A program made the position numbers and the translations under genes. Below the pieces are notes generated by a model. The model was not told the DNA's origin. It was given only the letters and a program-made list of their open reading frames with translations, and did not search any database. Of a DNA stretch of 64,000 bases, positions 10,263-22,890 are shown piece after piece. Source of the DNA: Plectrocnemia conspersa (taxonomy: Eukaryota > Arthropoda > Insecta > Trichoptera > Polycentropodidae); the NCBI GenBank assembly GCA_009617715.1, contig VTFK01000126.1:806001-870000 (forward strand). The letters run 5' to 3'. Position 1 is the stretch's first letter. Every line of letters starts with the position of its first letter.

Positions 10263-13200
10263 CAACACTGAGCAGCAAATAAAACACGACTAATTATCAG
10301 ATAAATATTATGAGTAGAATTTTTTAATAATTTTTATGCCAAATTAAAATATTTCGCTTAAAATGTGTCGCAACGGTGTCTAATTTTTATATTTATTTGT
10401 AGCATTATTTTATCGAGAAATTATATTACGGTGTAAAAAAAATATATAAAATGTCATTTTTGTCATGAGGCCCGGAATCATTGTTTTCCCAGTTCACAGG
10501 GCCCGGGTTCGCTCTCGGCGGCCCTGGGCAAATCACTTGTATGTCAACAATTGCGTAAATGATTTATCTCTGGCATTCATATATATATATATATATATTT
10601 GTAGCCATGGTGCAACAACTTCATTGAATACCTTCTTTCTTATGCATTTGTGATTATGAGCTGCACTGTAATCAACATCTGACAGCATTTCCTCTGTATT
10701 TCATATCTTTCAATTTCATCTCGAAAACTGCATAGTTGATAAGCAAATGATTCATAATAGATATGCTCGTTTTAAGTTCAGGTTTTCATTATATTGTATA
10801 TAAACACGTGTTTATGGCTCTTACTAGTTATTTCACCCCTGGTTTTAAGCAATATCATATCAGGATATTGAGTAGTAGCAAAAATGTAAAAATCATACCA
10901 ATATTTAGCGCACGTTTTTATTAAATTTATGAGGGTTAAAAACTATGTTTTCCTTCGAAAGATTTCAATGTATATTTTTTCAGACTTATTCTACACGATT
11001 TCACTTTAACGAGTCTCTATTAAAAATGTGATACATTGATTATATAATATGGAAAATAGTATATCATTAAATGGACGAAGAGTCTATTGCATTGACTTTT
11101 ATTGTATTTTATTGCCAGTACATTTTTTATTACGAGCAATTTGGGTTGATTCATTGCGGCTTATTGTAATGATATATTTATAACTCATCTTTACAATGCC
11201 AAGATGTAACAATACCCCTTCCTGTTGTGTAAAAATTCTTCAACTATAATTTTAAATGGATTATTTGCATTTTATACAATCTTGTTAGCTTCGTACGTTC
11301 TTTATGTATAAGCACAATTTAATTTAGTCATAATAATATTTTTTAAAAATCTCGTAGGTTTATTGATATGACTAATCAGCTTTAATAACAGATTAAATTT
11401 TTTGAACGACCTTATGTGAATTATTATAAAATTACTATTTATGAAATAGTAGCGACAGTTAGATATCACGAGTCACTACGTGACTCTTCTATTATACAAT
11501 GTTAGATGTAATCTAAGAAGAAAATCAGTTTTCTAGTGTGTTCAATGTTCATATACCACAAAAGAGAACGGTCCATCTCGCGGGGTCAAACCACGGGCCC
11601 CCAACTGAAGACCTTTAGCAACCGTTGGCGATAATTTGAATATTTATCTTATATCGCCCTATCCATCTACCTGACTGGCCGAGAGACAAATGCCGTACAT
11701 ACGAACTGGTCCACGAGTCGGCTTTTATACATATATTGTATGCAAAATCAGCCGGCCGGCTGTCCGTCCTCGACTGCTGCAGATTCCTACCGGCCGGTGG
11801 AAATTCTTCGTACGGAAACCGAGCCAAAGAGGAGAGGCAATATTTGGCCGGAATGCTATTGAACTTGCCGCTGCCGGTAATTAATTGAACACGCCTCTTT
11901 TTCGTAAATTTATGCTTCGTCCGCACGTCACGCCGGAATACAGCCAGCCGCCCATCGGCCTCCGTGATATATGTATGTGCACAGTCGAAACTCCCGAGCC
12001 CTTCCAGCTTCCAACTGGTAATATGCTCATTTCCTTCTTGAGTCGTAAAATCGGCCGGGGCGAATCGACAGTTATATCGACCGAAATGCACGAACAGTCA
12101 GACGAGTAGGATCCATAAATTTTAGTGCACCTCCGCCCACTAGCTAATCATCATTGGTTGTGATTAGGGAAATCCAATATGGAGATCGTATCTGATTTGC
12201 AATAAAGAAACCCTCGCATGTGTTGGATTAATTAAGATTAAGTTGAATGTATGACATATGAATGGTTGCCCTGTAAGGTGAACAAGTTTTGGTATTATAT
12301 AATATATATGTGTGACAGATTTATCTTAATTAAAAATATATATTTAGTCCTCTTCCTGAGACTTGAAAATTAAAATGCGATAATTTTTTTTAAGTAAAAA
12401 AATAATACACGAAAACTCAGATTTACACAAAATACGCGAACCCGCGATTTAAAATTAGTAAAAAAAATCGTTTGATATACATATCTGTCTAATTTTATAA
12501 AATAAAACAATATTATTTTTGCGCGAATTAAATATTTTTTTTTGAAATACAAGTAACTTTTAATTTTAATTGTGTATTTTCATGGGTAAAATTAGAAATA
12601 TTCCGATAATTTATACTAATACTGAAATATAGCCTAGGTTACTTAAACTTAATAAAATTACTTAATAAATATATTTTGGCGTGAAGTTAAAATTGATAAA
12701 AAATAATTCATTTCTAGATGAAGATTTATTATTTATTAAAATATCGTTAAAGTTTAAAATAAATTGAAATAAAACCCAATTTTGTGATACGTGACTCATT
12801 TCTTTATAAATCGAAAAATAGCGACGTCGTCTGCGCTCTTTCACTAAATCGCGATCGTCAATGTGTCACCTCCTGGCATTTTAAGGGCTACAGAATAAAG
12901 AAAGGGTTCTCCGTGTTCGTATCGTCGATTTGGCAAAGGCTTATATAAATCAGCGTTTCTTAACCGACATTAAAGGTTGGCATATGAACTCGGCGACGCA
13001 ATACGAATCGACAATACGATATGTGTGTTGGTTTCGTATGTTTCTTATTCTTCTTATGTTTTAACCAAAAACAAATAACGCGAATGTTCTTCGAGACCAT
13101 AATATATTTCACCGCAGCGAGGAAACGAGGCGTGTGTGTTGGCCAAAAATGTCATTTGTAAATTTCGATTCAATTTAAATTTATATGCAACGACGCTGCT

Positions 13201-13534
13201 GATTCACAGGATTACCATGCGTTGAAAACAAACAAAAAAAAAAAATACAAGAACACGAGTTGAATAAAAAAATATTTAAATGTTTAATAACAATCATTGT
13301 TTTATGACTGAATAACTTATTTTTAATCGCAGCTAAATTTTTATGTTATTAATTAACAGTTCCAATAATGGAATAGTATTAGTACAAAGTGATTTATATG
13401 GCAGCACTGTAAATCAGACAGTTGTCAATAATCACGCATGTTCAAAGTGTCAAATGTTAGTTTGCAACAACACATTTAAACAGCTCAACGCATTAAAATT
13501 GTTTAATTATTCTACAGAAATAACAATTCTGTAC

Positions 13535-14215
13535 GAACTGCGTATCGAAATTTACGGGGAGATTATGGTCAACTTTATCGTCCTACTGAGCGAACAATTT
13601 GCAACGTAGTGAAAATAAATTGAAGAGACTGGAAGCGTTGGAGATAAAGTAAGGCCTGTGCATCATTATGACGCCCGTTCAGCTAAAAATATATTTTATT
13701 CTTATGGCTCCCTTTGGCGTATTTTGCATCTGGACTTACACCTACACCCGTATAAATTCAGATAACACAAGAACTGAAGAAATTCTCATGTGATTCACGA
13801 GAGAGCATTACATGCAGAAAAAGTGTTTGGCGCGCATTGTGGTCAGGCGGCGTCATTGGGCCTTACTTTTTTAAAAACGATTACGATCGGACTGTAACAG
13901 TCAGTGGTGAGCGCTATATGCGTATGATAACCGAATATATTTATGTGGGAGACATGTGGCTCCATCAATATGGCGCAACTTGTCACACATCGGGTGCAAC
14001 GTTGAATGTTTTGCGTGAAAAGTTCCCAGAAAGCATTATTTCACGTTTGGGTGATGTCAACTGATTAAATACCGTTTGGTTTTTTTGTAGGGTAACGCTA
14101 AGAGTCGTGTTTACGCCGACAAACCCGAAACGTTGGAGCATCTAAAAACCAACATCCGCCAAGTTATAGCTGAGATACCACCCGAAATGTACGAAAAAGT
14201 CATTGAATTGATATT
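13535..14215 (+). pseudogene. Tc/mariner-superfamily transposase relic
   Basis: Broken plus-strand frames run through a whole transposase. An HTH part reads RNLRGDYGQLYRPTERTICN near 13545-13605, followed by HLHPYKIQ-like sequence near 13740 and ITQELK near 13760. The DDE core is an open stretch from 13837: GGVIGPYFFKNDYDRTVTVS, then MWLHQYGATCHTSGAT with the catalytic Asp replaced (QYGATCH where QDGATCH is usual), ending VISRLGDVN-like at 14064. After a short break, KSRVYADKPETLEHLKTNI and EIPPEMYEKVIE complete the C-terminus near 14100-14205. Stops and the lost acidic residue mark it as inactive. Confidence 0.72.
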
Positions 14216-14231
14216 ATTTTTCATATATTTT

Positions 14232-14440
14232 TAAGGATGGAATAGCGTAGTCTGTAACGTTTCAGACTAGTAACTCTGAGGTTGCGGGTTCGAGACCCGG
14301 AGACGGCACTCGAATTTTTATTTATAAAAAATGTGCTATTATGCTAATAAAAAACCGGCCTCAGCTTTCAGTCTAGTGGTTAATACTTGCTTGTAGGTAG
14401 GTATTCATTATTTCTGATTGACCTAGTCAGTTTATATAGA
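14232..14440 (+). repeat. tRNA-derived SINE-like element
   Basis: A perfect pol III B box, GGTTCGAGACC, lies at 14287-14297, and an A-box-like TAGCGTAGTCTG lies about 45 bases upstream. The sequence TCAGACTAGTAACTCTGA between them can form an anticodon-like stem. The T stem has a G-G mismatch, so I read this as a SINE head, not a working tRNA. A second tRNA-like start (GTCTAGTGGTTAATACTTG) lies at about 14371. Confidence 0.5.
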
Positions 14441-15234
14441 TAACGTTATAACGCATTGGGCTTACGCCTGTTAGTTTACAACGGAAGATTTAATACAAAA
14501 TGAAATACATAAAAATTCCGAAAATATTCTTAAACTTCTGCTTTTTTAAGTTGTGAAACAAAAGTATCTGTACTAAAAAAAAATCAATCTGTACAAGATT
14601 ATCTGCATAAACTATTATATGTACATCATAAATATTGGACAATACAAAGCTACAATAAAACATATATATATATATATATAACTCACTAATCTTCCAATCA
14701 AAGTAAATGTCTTTGCTAAGCATGACTACGGTCTATAATAATTTTTTAATGAAATCTCTCTGAACAGAAAATTTTCAGTGGAAGATCGCTCAAGCTAATT
14801 TTTATTCGTGAACATAAAAAACCTCCACAAAATACATAAATACATAAATATATGAAAAATATTACACCCCCCCTACATTTATTGATTTATTGATATTACA
14901 TTTTCCGTGTATTTCTTATAATGATCCTGAAGTATTACTAATATATTTATTTTTATTACAAAACTTACTATTTAGATGGCCATTACACAAACAATAATTA
15001 TACAATTAAACATTAAAAAATAGTTATGGTGCCCATCAATGCGCACTATTCCACTTATTTTTTCCCAGCTCCTCATGGCTATCGCAGAAAACATCCTTGT
15101 ATTTGGCAAGCTCGTTGGGAAGCTAAATGGCTTGTGCAAGAGGAGCGTTCTTAAGCGCTGTCATCCTGACCGCAACGGATAAGAATAAAGGACGAGATCG
15201 CGACTCTCTATGAAACTTCAAAATTCGCAATCAA

Positions 15235-15480
15235 AAGTTGCTGAGCATTGATGAGTTGTCGACACTTTATATACCTGTATGTCAACTACCAGAAGGACCG
15301 AACATTATGTCGTCAAATCAACAGTTTCACAAGGAAACGTTATGGGAACAATTCTGTATTAAATATATACTATCGATATTCCCATAATAAAGGATACCAC
15401 AATGGTCTCATTCGCGAATGATACAGTTATACTCTCACCACACAAAGATCCATAAATTGTTGAAAATGTGAATAATGAGA
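15235..15480 (+). pseudogene. Jockey-type reverse transcriptase fragment
   Basis: The fragment VSQGNVMGTILY at about 15327-15362 and FANDTVILSPHKDP at about 15411-15452 match the RT blocks usually seen as PQGSVLGPLLY and FADDTAIL. The catalytic FADD is changed to FAND, and a stop lies between the blocks. Nothing else of the element is clear. Confidence 0.55.
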
Positions 15481-16519
15481 GCTAATGAGAGCAAATCCGC
15501 TCAAATAATATTCACTACAATGAGATGAAATTGCCCACTTATTAAGTTAACCAACGAAGATCATTCACAAGAAAAATGGGTCGAAACACATAAAAATAAT
15601 ACAAATAAATCAATAAAATCATTGTATTTATGACAAAAGAAAAAATGTTAGCAAGATATACCTCAAATGAAGCGGCAAAGTAATTACTGGTGAAGCGATT
15701 TTCCATCTATACCTAATAATAATTATATATTTTTAATAGGATGTAAGGCATTATATATTGCTTTATATAACTCTGATATTTCAAGGAAAACTTCTCTGTA
15801 AAAAAAACTTTAACCCCATCTCTGACGGAAGTGTCGAAAATTAGAGGGGCTCCGCGGAGCGATTATCGCGATAATAACCGTCTATCGTTAAGGCCGGCCG
15901 TGCACGAACGGAATATTGTTAAGACGTGCACACACGATGCAACTCGCAAGAGAGCAAATTAATACGAACGTCCGACAACAACGCCGGGAGTTTAACCTCT
16001 TGAACCGCGAATTCCTGTGTGAGAATCGTCGGTTTATTTTTCAATTTAATTTTATGGCCCGTTCGACGAACAAAAAAAAGATAATGGCATAAATCCAAAA
16101 TTATTAATCACGAGTCGCCGGCGATTGTAGGAATTAATCAAAATCTCATCGAAGACGGCGACGAATTCGTTTCGGCGTGGCGCATACTCATTTTGGTTTG
16201 TTTGATGGGTTTTTATGGTTGGGTAAGATTGAACTTTTGACATGTAAATTTCGATAATGTAAGCGTTTAATTAAGTAAGAATAATCATTAAAATTTAATT
16301 GAAAAATGATGTTGGTTTTTCATGTGCAAATAAAAAACATATAATACATTAAGACGTATGCTAAACAATGAATCTGTCACTTTATACATATTGACAGTAT
16401 ATATAATTTTTTTGTAAATATTTGTGGTTTTCTTAAAACTGATTTACAATACACTATTCTAGCAGATATTGAATTTAATTTTATGAGTTTTACCTTCATT
16501 TTCTTTTTCACTTTGGGAT

Positions 16520-16850
16520 TAGTGACTTTTGCAGCACATTTATGTTGTTAAAAAAGTTATTTGATTATCTAAATCAAAGTGAATTACCACCGCACTCAAT
16601 GTCTTATTGCTTTGATTCAAGAAAATTTTGCAAAAGCATATAATACGCGTGATTAAAACAATGAGTTTGACTAAAAAAATTATTTATAGCGATTTGACTT
16701 TTCGATTTATGATGACAATAAAAAAGCGCAATGTGATAGGAATCGATTTTTGATATGAATGCTTTTTTCATGATCGGTTTTATGTCTCAATATCACGAGC
16801 GGAGCATCTCATAATTTGCTTGCAGATAAATCTAACACAGGCAATTCGAT
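16520..16850 (+). pseudogene. Helitron/Pif1-like helicase C-terminal relic
   Basis: Plus-strand frames read LFDYLNQSELPPHSMS near 16555-16602, then MTIKKRNVIGIDF, a stop, and ECFFHDRFYVSISRAEHLII at about 16758-16817. In Helitron Rep-helicases the corresponding blocks are the LPPHKL segment, the MTINKSQGQ motif and CFSHGQLYVALSRV. The order fits, but the region between LPPH and MTI is shortened and mutated. No Helitron 3' hairpin end was found. Confidence 0.5.
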
Positions 16851-19094
16851 TGATTTTCTAAAATATTACTGAAAAACAAATGAAATAATATTTTGCTAAA
16901 CCCTCAAAATATGACAACTCAAACTTTAAAATATTATAAGCTGCATGAACAAAAAGCGTTTGTTTTGGGCAAAACAGAATGAAGTTAGAATATAGTATCA
17001 GACAAAATCAATAAAAATCTCATTAGGTAGCTAATGAATTTCTTTAAAATACAAGAGAATAAAAATCCTTGTTAGATAAAATAGAATCGCTTTAATTTTG
17101 GAAGATGCTTAATAGGTACCATTTTATATATAATTACTTCAATAAAAAATTTGATTAGTCGCTAATTAAATATTTTTTATGAAAATTTTATTTTAATGTT
17201 TATTGGACGATATTTTAATTAATCTATTTGAAGTAATTTATTTCGATTATTGGTCTAAAAACTGCTAAAAAATTGTTTATTAACAGGACTGTATTTAAAA
17301 AATTAACTAAGGATTAAACGCGGACGAAGACAAAAACGAAAGTAAATATTCAAACCAATATAAATTTATTCTTTTATTTTTTAAAAAGTCATGTAGTAAG
17401 AATGTTAATGAAAAATGAGCTATGTGGATTTAAAACTATGTCTCTTCCGCAATCCATGGTTATTTCGTTCATATACAACAACATGTCGTGATAGTTTTAT
17501 AATATATTTTAAATTGAAAATCATAAGATTTAACATCACACGGTTATAATTTAGATCTTATAAAGTTTTGTACAGTATCATGAAATTTCTCGATGCGAAA
17601 ATTCTCGCCGCTCCCAGTATCAACGCTGATCAGCTGTTCGCGAGAATCGCCCGACGAAAGAAAGCTCATATTCGGGTAAATCGAACTCTACGAATCCAAT
17701 TATGCGTTTGAAGCTGCTGTCGGTCGCGATAAGGCCGCGAGCCATTTAATGACCCCCTCGGTCGGTCCGAGATTCTCCGACTTCGGACAAATTGAATGGG
17801 CGTATCACGTGGATCAGGTATAAGCAAGCAAGCGGCTTCACTACGCCACAACAACAACACGCCAGCGATTTGAAACATTTGGCGCGCTACAATGGCAGTT
17901 GCGCAACGCGATAAGTTCAAATTTTAGGCACTCGATATTTTCACGAATGCGATTCGAAATACCTACGAAACTCTAACGGTGATTGTTAATCGAACTTTGA
18001 TATTAATCTATACGATTGGGAATGGAATGCGTGTGTTATTATCTTATAAAATGTTAATGTGTAATCGCGCGGTATATAATTATAGCGATTATAAACTGAC
18101 CAAATCTATTCGAATTAAAATCTATGAATTTTAAAAGCTATGTCAGATAAAAAATGTATTTTTTGTAAAAAAAAATCAACATTTGTAAAAAAAAATAATT
18201 ACATTAAAAAATAAAACTTTACTTTATTTTTTTGTCTGATGTGTGATTTTCAACTTTTAAGAGTTAACATAATCGTTCTTAAACAATACACGAAATAATA
18301 AAAATACTTCTGCTCGTAGGTAGCTAGAAATATAATTTATACTTCGAATGTACATGGCTCCCATTCGTAATGAGTTTGGCAACTAGTGAGTCTATATAAA
18401 ATATACGCAAAACTGACAATCAATATTTGGTATAAATTGAACTAATTTTTTCCTTTAACAACAGATATTTTGAAATTTTTTTTTGGCTCAGATTTAAGCT
18501 TTGGAAAATTAGTCACATTAATTTTCCTTACTTATTTTAAACGCAAAAATTAAAAGTAGGTATTAGAAATCGACTATTAAGTTTTTTTAATGGTTAGTAT
18601 TATATAAAAATGTATATTATATATTTTTTTTCACTTAGGGTTTATTACTGGTGTTACTAATACTGGTTAATATCGGTCTGATTAGCTGTTTATACAGTAA
18701 AAAACTATTGTTTTAGAGCCGCAATGGCAGCAAGCATTTTGGATCTGTTTTGAAGCTTGGTAAAGATTAGAGTTCTCAATAATTCGTAGTTTTCAACTAC
18801 TCGAATGTTGAATATATTCGTAATTTTTTCTTGGTTATTACCGAAATTACTTTATTTAAACAATTAGTGCAAAAAATCAATTAAATGCCTGTAAAATATT
18901 ATTTATTAAGAAAATAGTTATTGGTTAATAGCAGGGCTTTTTTTTAAAATAAAAGGTACAGGAACTCACTTCTTGTCAAGCATTTTCATAAACAAAATTA
19001 TATTTAAATATCATTTAAATTAAATTTAAAACAGCTTTTCCTATGACACGAAGCGCATGAAAAATTAAATATTTTTTATAAAGAGCTTTATTTA

Positions 19095-19290
19095 TTTCAA
19101 AATTTATTGCTATGAGAGTATTGGTCAAAGAGTATTCAAACCGAATTTTGGTCAATAGAAGGACGCAAAAACAATTATCACTTCTTACTAGTCAAAAATT
19201 CACATCACAATCAATAAAATCCTATCGGCGCCGTCGTAGTGGGAACGCTCGGTAACTAGCGTTCCCACTACAGCGGTGAAAGGGCGTCAA
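19095..19290 (-). repeat. Foldback-family copy with GTAGTGGGAACGCT hairpin
   Basis: On the minus strand a central hairpin (arms GTAGTGGGAACGCT at 19236-19249 and its exact complement at 19258-19271, 8-base loop) is followed by the family arm: GATTTTATTG, GTGAATTTTTGAC, AAGTGATAATTGTTTTTGCG and CCAAAATTCGGTTTGAATAC. Confidence 0.6.
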
Positions 19291-21289
19291 AAAGAAAATG
19301 CTTTTTTTTTATTATTACATGCTCTTTGATCAGCTTTTTCAAATCATCAGAATTAAAATTTATTCAGCAAAATTTATGAAACATTATATATACTTAATTT
19401 TATCGAATTTATTGTATATACATACGAATTTGATATACACAAATATGGAATCTGTATCGGGGTTTTTTTGTGCGAATTATCATATAAATTAAATAACTCG
19501 AAATAAATTGACCGCGATCGAGTTATTGAACTGATTAAAACAACAAATACAAAAACGTAGCACGAACTTCAGAAAAATTTGCAATGCACACGTTAAACGA
19601 TAATAAAGTGTTAGTTTTTAAAACATTTTGTTTCGTTCAACGAACGAATTCTGCGTATTTCGGTCATAGTAGACACCAAGATAAACATTATATTCACAAA
19701 TATTTTTCGAAGACATAAAAACATATTTTTAATTGAAAAAAGCGTCTCATTGTCTGGCATTTCGAAACAAAATAAAAGTGCATAAAGGACCATGGATTTT
19801 GTACCCGTGTTGCTCAAGTACACAGATTATTTTATTCTAGATTTTTCATCATCCGTGATAGTTTTAACGAATATTTTACGAATATTCATCTAGTTGAAAA
19901 TCGGTGGAATCAATTTTAATAAATTGTGATAACTACTAGGTAGCTTTTATTGTAAGAAAAATTGTCGTCATAAAACACTATTTATTACATAAAATGTATA
20001 GGTAAGTCAAGATATTCTTTTAAATAATATATGTATGAGGAGGCGTTGAAACACCCCTATTCACCTTTGGTGTTATTTAACTATGTGCGGAACCCCAATT
20101 TTTTTTAACACAGGTATACATAGATTTTCTATTTATAACGGACCTCTATTTTTGCTACGAGCCGCCATGATAAGCTAAAAACAGCAATTTTCATAAGAAA
20201 ATGTCAGCATTTAAGAAATTTTGTATTCGGTCGCAAAGAATAATTGGTCGTCCCTGAATAAATATGTATGATAGCGAATAATATACAATACTATATACAG
20301 TTCGGTATCAGAGCAGTCCATAATTTTCTGCGTAATTACACCACATGCTTTGACTATATAATAAAAAAATACTCTGTGGATTGGTACGATGTCATTGACT
20401 TTCAACTCTTAGAACCAAACCAAAAGATAAATATGTATGTACGTATGTGAAATTAACCTCGATAAAGAATTAACCGTATTCGATTAATTTTCCAGTGATG
20501 GAAATGCAAGCAGAGTTGATGTTTATATTGTTCATTTCGCGCAATATCAAAAAATCCATTTCGCACATTGGATATAAAAAGCGCCGTAAATCAAATTTTA
20601 TTATACATATTCACATAAACTAAAAAAATCACTTCGAAAGAGTGATGTATGTCGTTTTCGGGTTAATCGCCACGTAGCTTATGATCGAATTTTATGATCG
20701 GCCGTTAAGCATTTCGTATTACGAAGCCGCTTAATAATATCCGCATTGTTTTTAAAGCATAATAATTAAAGCTCTCGGTAAATGAGCGTTTATATTATAT
20801 TTTTAATAATTAAGTATACAAATGTGTATAGGCTTGTACCGTTCGAAAAGCGAAAGAAAAAAGGCAAAGGGCCGATCCGAAGTTTAGATATCGGCGAAGA
20901 GCCGAGCGCGGCTCAAAGATCATTTATTTCTCAGGCTATTATGAAGAGGTAACGAAAGGCATTACGCACGGCGAGTGGACAGGTGGACACGAAAACGTGA
21001 CGAACAATCGCTGCGGTATGTGTGCGCATGCGCAACAATATAACTTTTCGATAAACTAAAAACCTAAGTGTAAATAAAAAAAAGTCGATTATATATTATA
21101 TGGTTGTATGAAATCTTGACATTCAAAAGTCCCCTTTTATATTTTTGTTCATATGCAAAAACTAAGTATGAGTATAACACCAGGGCTCAAATTGTATTCC
21201 CCTAAAGCCTAAAGGCATGCAAATTATAATTCATTTAGAATATTGTTATATTTTTTATCAAACTGTGTTTATAAGTAACTCAAATAGGA

Positions 21290-21728
21290 AGAGATTTTTA
21301 GCGACTACTTCGAACGCTTTAATCGAAAATGAGCAGAAAATTTGGGTTGTAAACAATACAATGAGTACAACTCAGTAGTTGTGTTCGAGTTGCTAATACA
21401 TTTTTCAGCGAATTTCAAGAATATTTGCAATTAAAAGAATTGCAACTTGATCAAATCTATAATGCAGATGAGACAGAATTATATTGAAAGTGCTTGCCAA
21501 ATAAAACGCTTGTTTCGTCAAGAAAATATTCTACTCCTGGACACAAATTAGCTAAAAAACGTTTTACAGTCATTTGTTACGGAAAAATATTTTTTTTTTG
21601 TTATTTGAAAAGCATTAAAACCTAGATCATTTCAAGGGACTGGAATAAAAAATCTTCCTATTGATTAGTATACCCAAATAAAAGCATAGATGGATAGAGA
21701 TCTTCGAAAATTTGTTTAAAACTCTAAC
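21290..21728 (+). pseudogene. Pogo/jerky-type transposase relic, left part
   Basis: Frames read EFQEYLQLKELQLDQIYNAD then ETELY near 21412-21486, KTLVSSRKYSTPGHKLAKKR near 21508-21570 and IKPRSFQGTGIKNLPI, KAWMDRDLRKFV near 21615-21715. These are successive blocks of the DDE_1 domain of Tigger/jerky transposases. The NADETELY motif holds the first catalytic aspartate. The frame ends at the inserted element. Confidence 0.62.
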
Positions 21729-22704
21729 GCCTGCACTACACTCTCTGGAAGTTGTCCGAACGACTTCGAGTAAGCGACCACACTGCCACAAATTTCATAT
21801 GCCGTCCGGACGGCGGCTTCTGTCACGTACAGCTGGCATATTTGCGCGCGATCGAAAAATGTACCAAATAATCGCAATGTTTAAATTGTCATTTTATTAA
21901 TTTTGTGTGGGCACTCATCAATACAATATCAGTGAAAACTTTTCGGTCGTAAATATTCAATTTACGCAAAATCTTTGTCGGCTTTTGCAAAATGCCATAA
22001 GGCATAAAAATGATACTTCAGAATACGAACACCACATCTGTGACTATCCTAGAATTTGTCGCCATCGATTCTAAATAAGAATTCTTTATGGTGTGACATT
22101 TATATAAACCGATCTAGGAAAATACATAAGGATATTCAAAACGTTTTTTTTAACAAAATCAAGTACCACTAATTATTTATTTTATATGAAAAAAATATAA
22201 TAACGATATCTGTTAGAAGAATATACTATCAAAAATATAATTAATCCCTTTTGGTGCCCTAAAATATTCAAACATGTCAATAAGAATCTGTTGAAGTCCC
22301 CGATAAGCATGTGGTACTATAACACGTGAGCACGATGTAGCGCTCGACGTGCATGTTAACCATAGGCATACTGAAATCGAAGCGAGTTACTCGCTCTATC
22401 TCAGTTTGCGAAACACCATATCATTATCTCTCTCACTCTCGTCACTTAACACGCGAGAGAGCGAAAGGGGAAGTATCACACCGCTCGCGCTCGAAAGAGC
22501 AGCTCCGACTTCGGTCCGTTTACCGACAATGTTCAGAAGCGCTCGAAGCTGGTCAAGTCGACTGAATAACCCCCACTTTACCTCCCGTTCTCGGTAACCT
22601 CGGACAACTTCCGAGAGATTTTAGAGCGGGCAGAACCGAACTCGACGGAAGTAACCCACAATATTCTCCATCCTTGGCAAACTTCCAGAGAGTGTAGTGA
22701 AGGC
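21729..22704. mobile_element. 976-bp non-autonomous inverted-repeat element
   Basis: Terminal inverted repeats of 25 bp with one mismatch lie at 21729-21753 and 22680-22704; the core is CACTACACTCTCTGGAAGTT. A sub-terminal GTCCGAAC-like block also recurs in inverted form. The interior has CG-rich stretches (22.4-22.6 kb) and no transposase. No clean target duplication was found; a TA on each side is possible. A related terminal sequence lies inside the hAT element at 55.66 kb. Confidence 0.6.
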
Positions 22705-22734
22705 ATAAAGTGAGAGATGCTTATAAAAGTGTTT

Positions 22735-22890
22735 ACATATAAAACAGTATTATTAATAGATAATGCTTTTTCTCGTCTAAATGAAAGCATATTGAAAACG
22801 AATGCAAAAATTTTACCGTCTCATGTAACAAGTTATATCATCAATGCAACGGTTTTACCGCGCTGGTTTTTTCAAAACTTCTGCTGAGGA
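22735..22890 (+). pseudogene. Pogo/jerky-type transposase relic, right part
   Basis: TVLLIDNAFSRLNESI and KILPSHVTSYIINATVLPRW continue the DDE domain after the inserted element (usual motifs LLLDNAPSHP and FLPPNVTSLIQP). It completes the split transposase started at 21.3 kb. Confidence 0.55.

Noticed and set aside
11615..12091. 158-codon minus-strand frame
   Set aside because: Long for the region but sits in a GC-rich patch open on both strands, has no family motif and no splice context; treated as chance in a possible non-coding island.
14240..14315. Functional tRNA gene
   Set aside because: T-stem mismatch, an 8-base anticodon-like loop and continuation into SINE-like sequence argue against a working tRNA.
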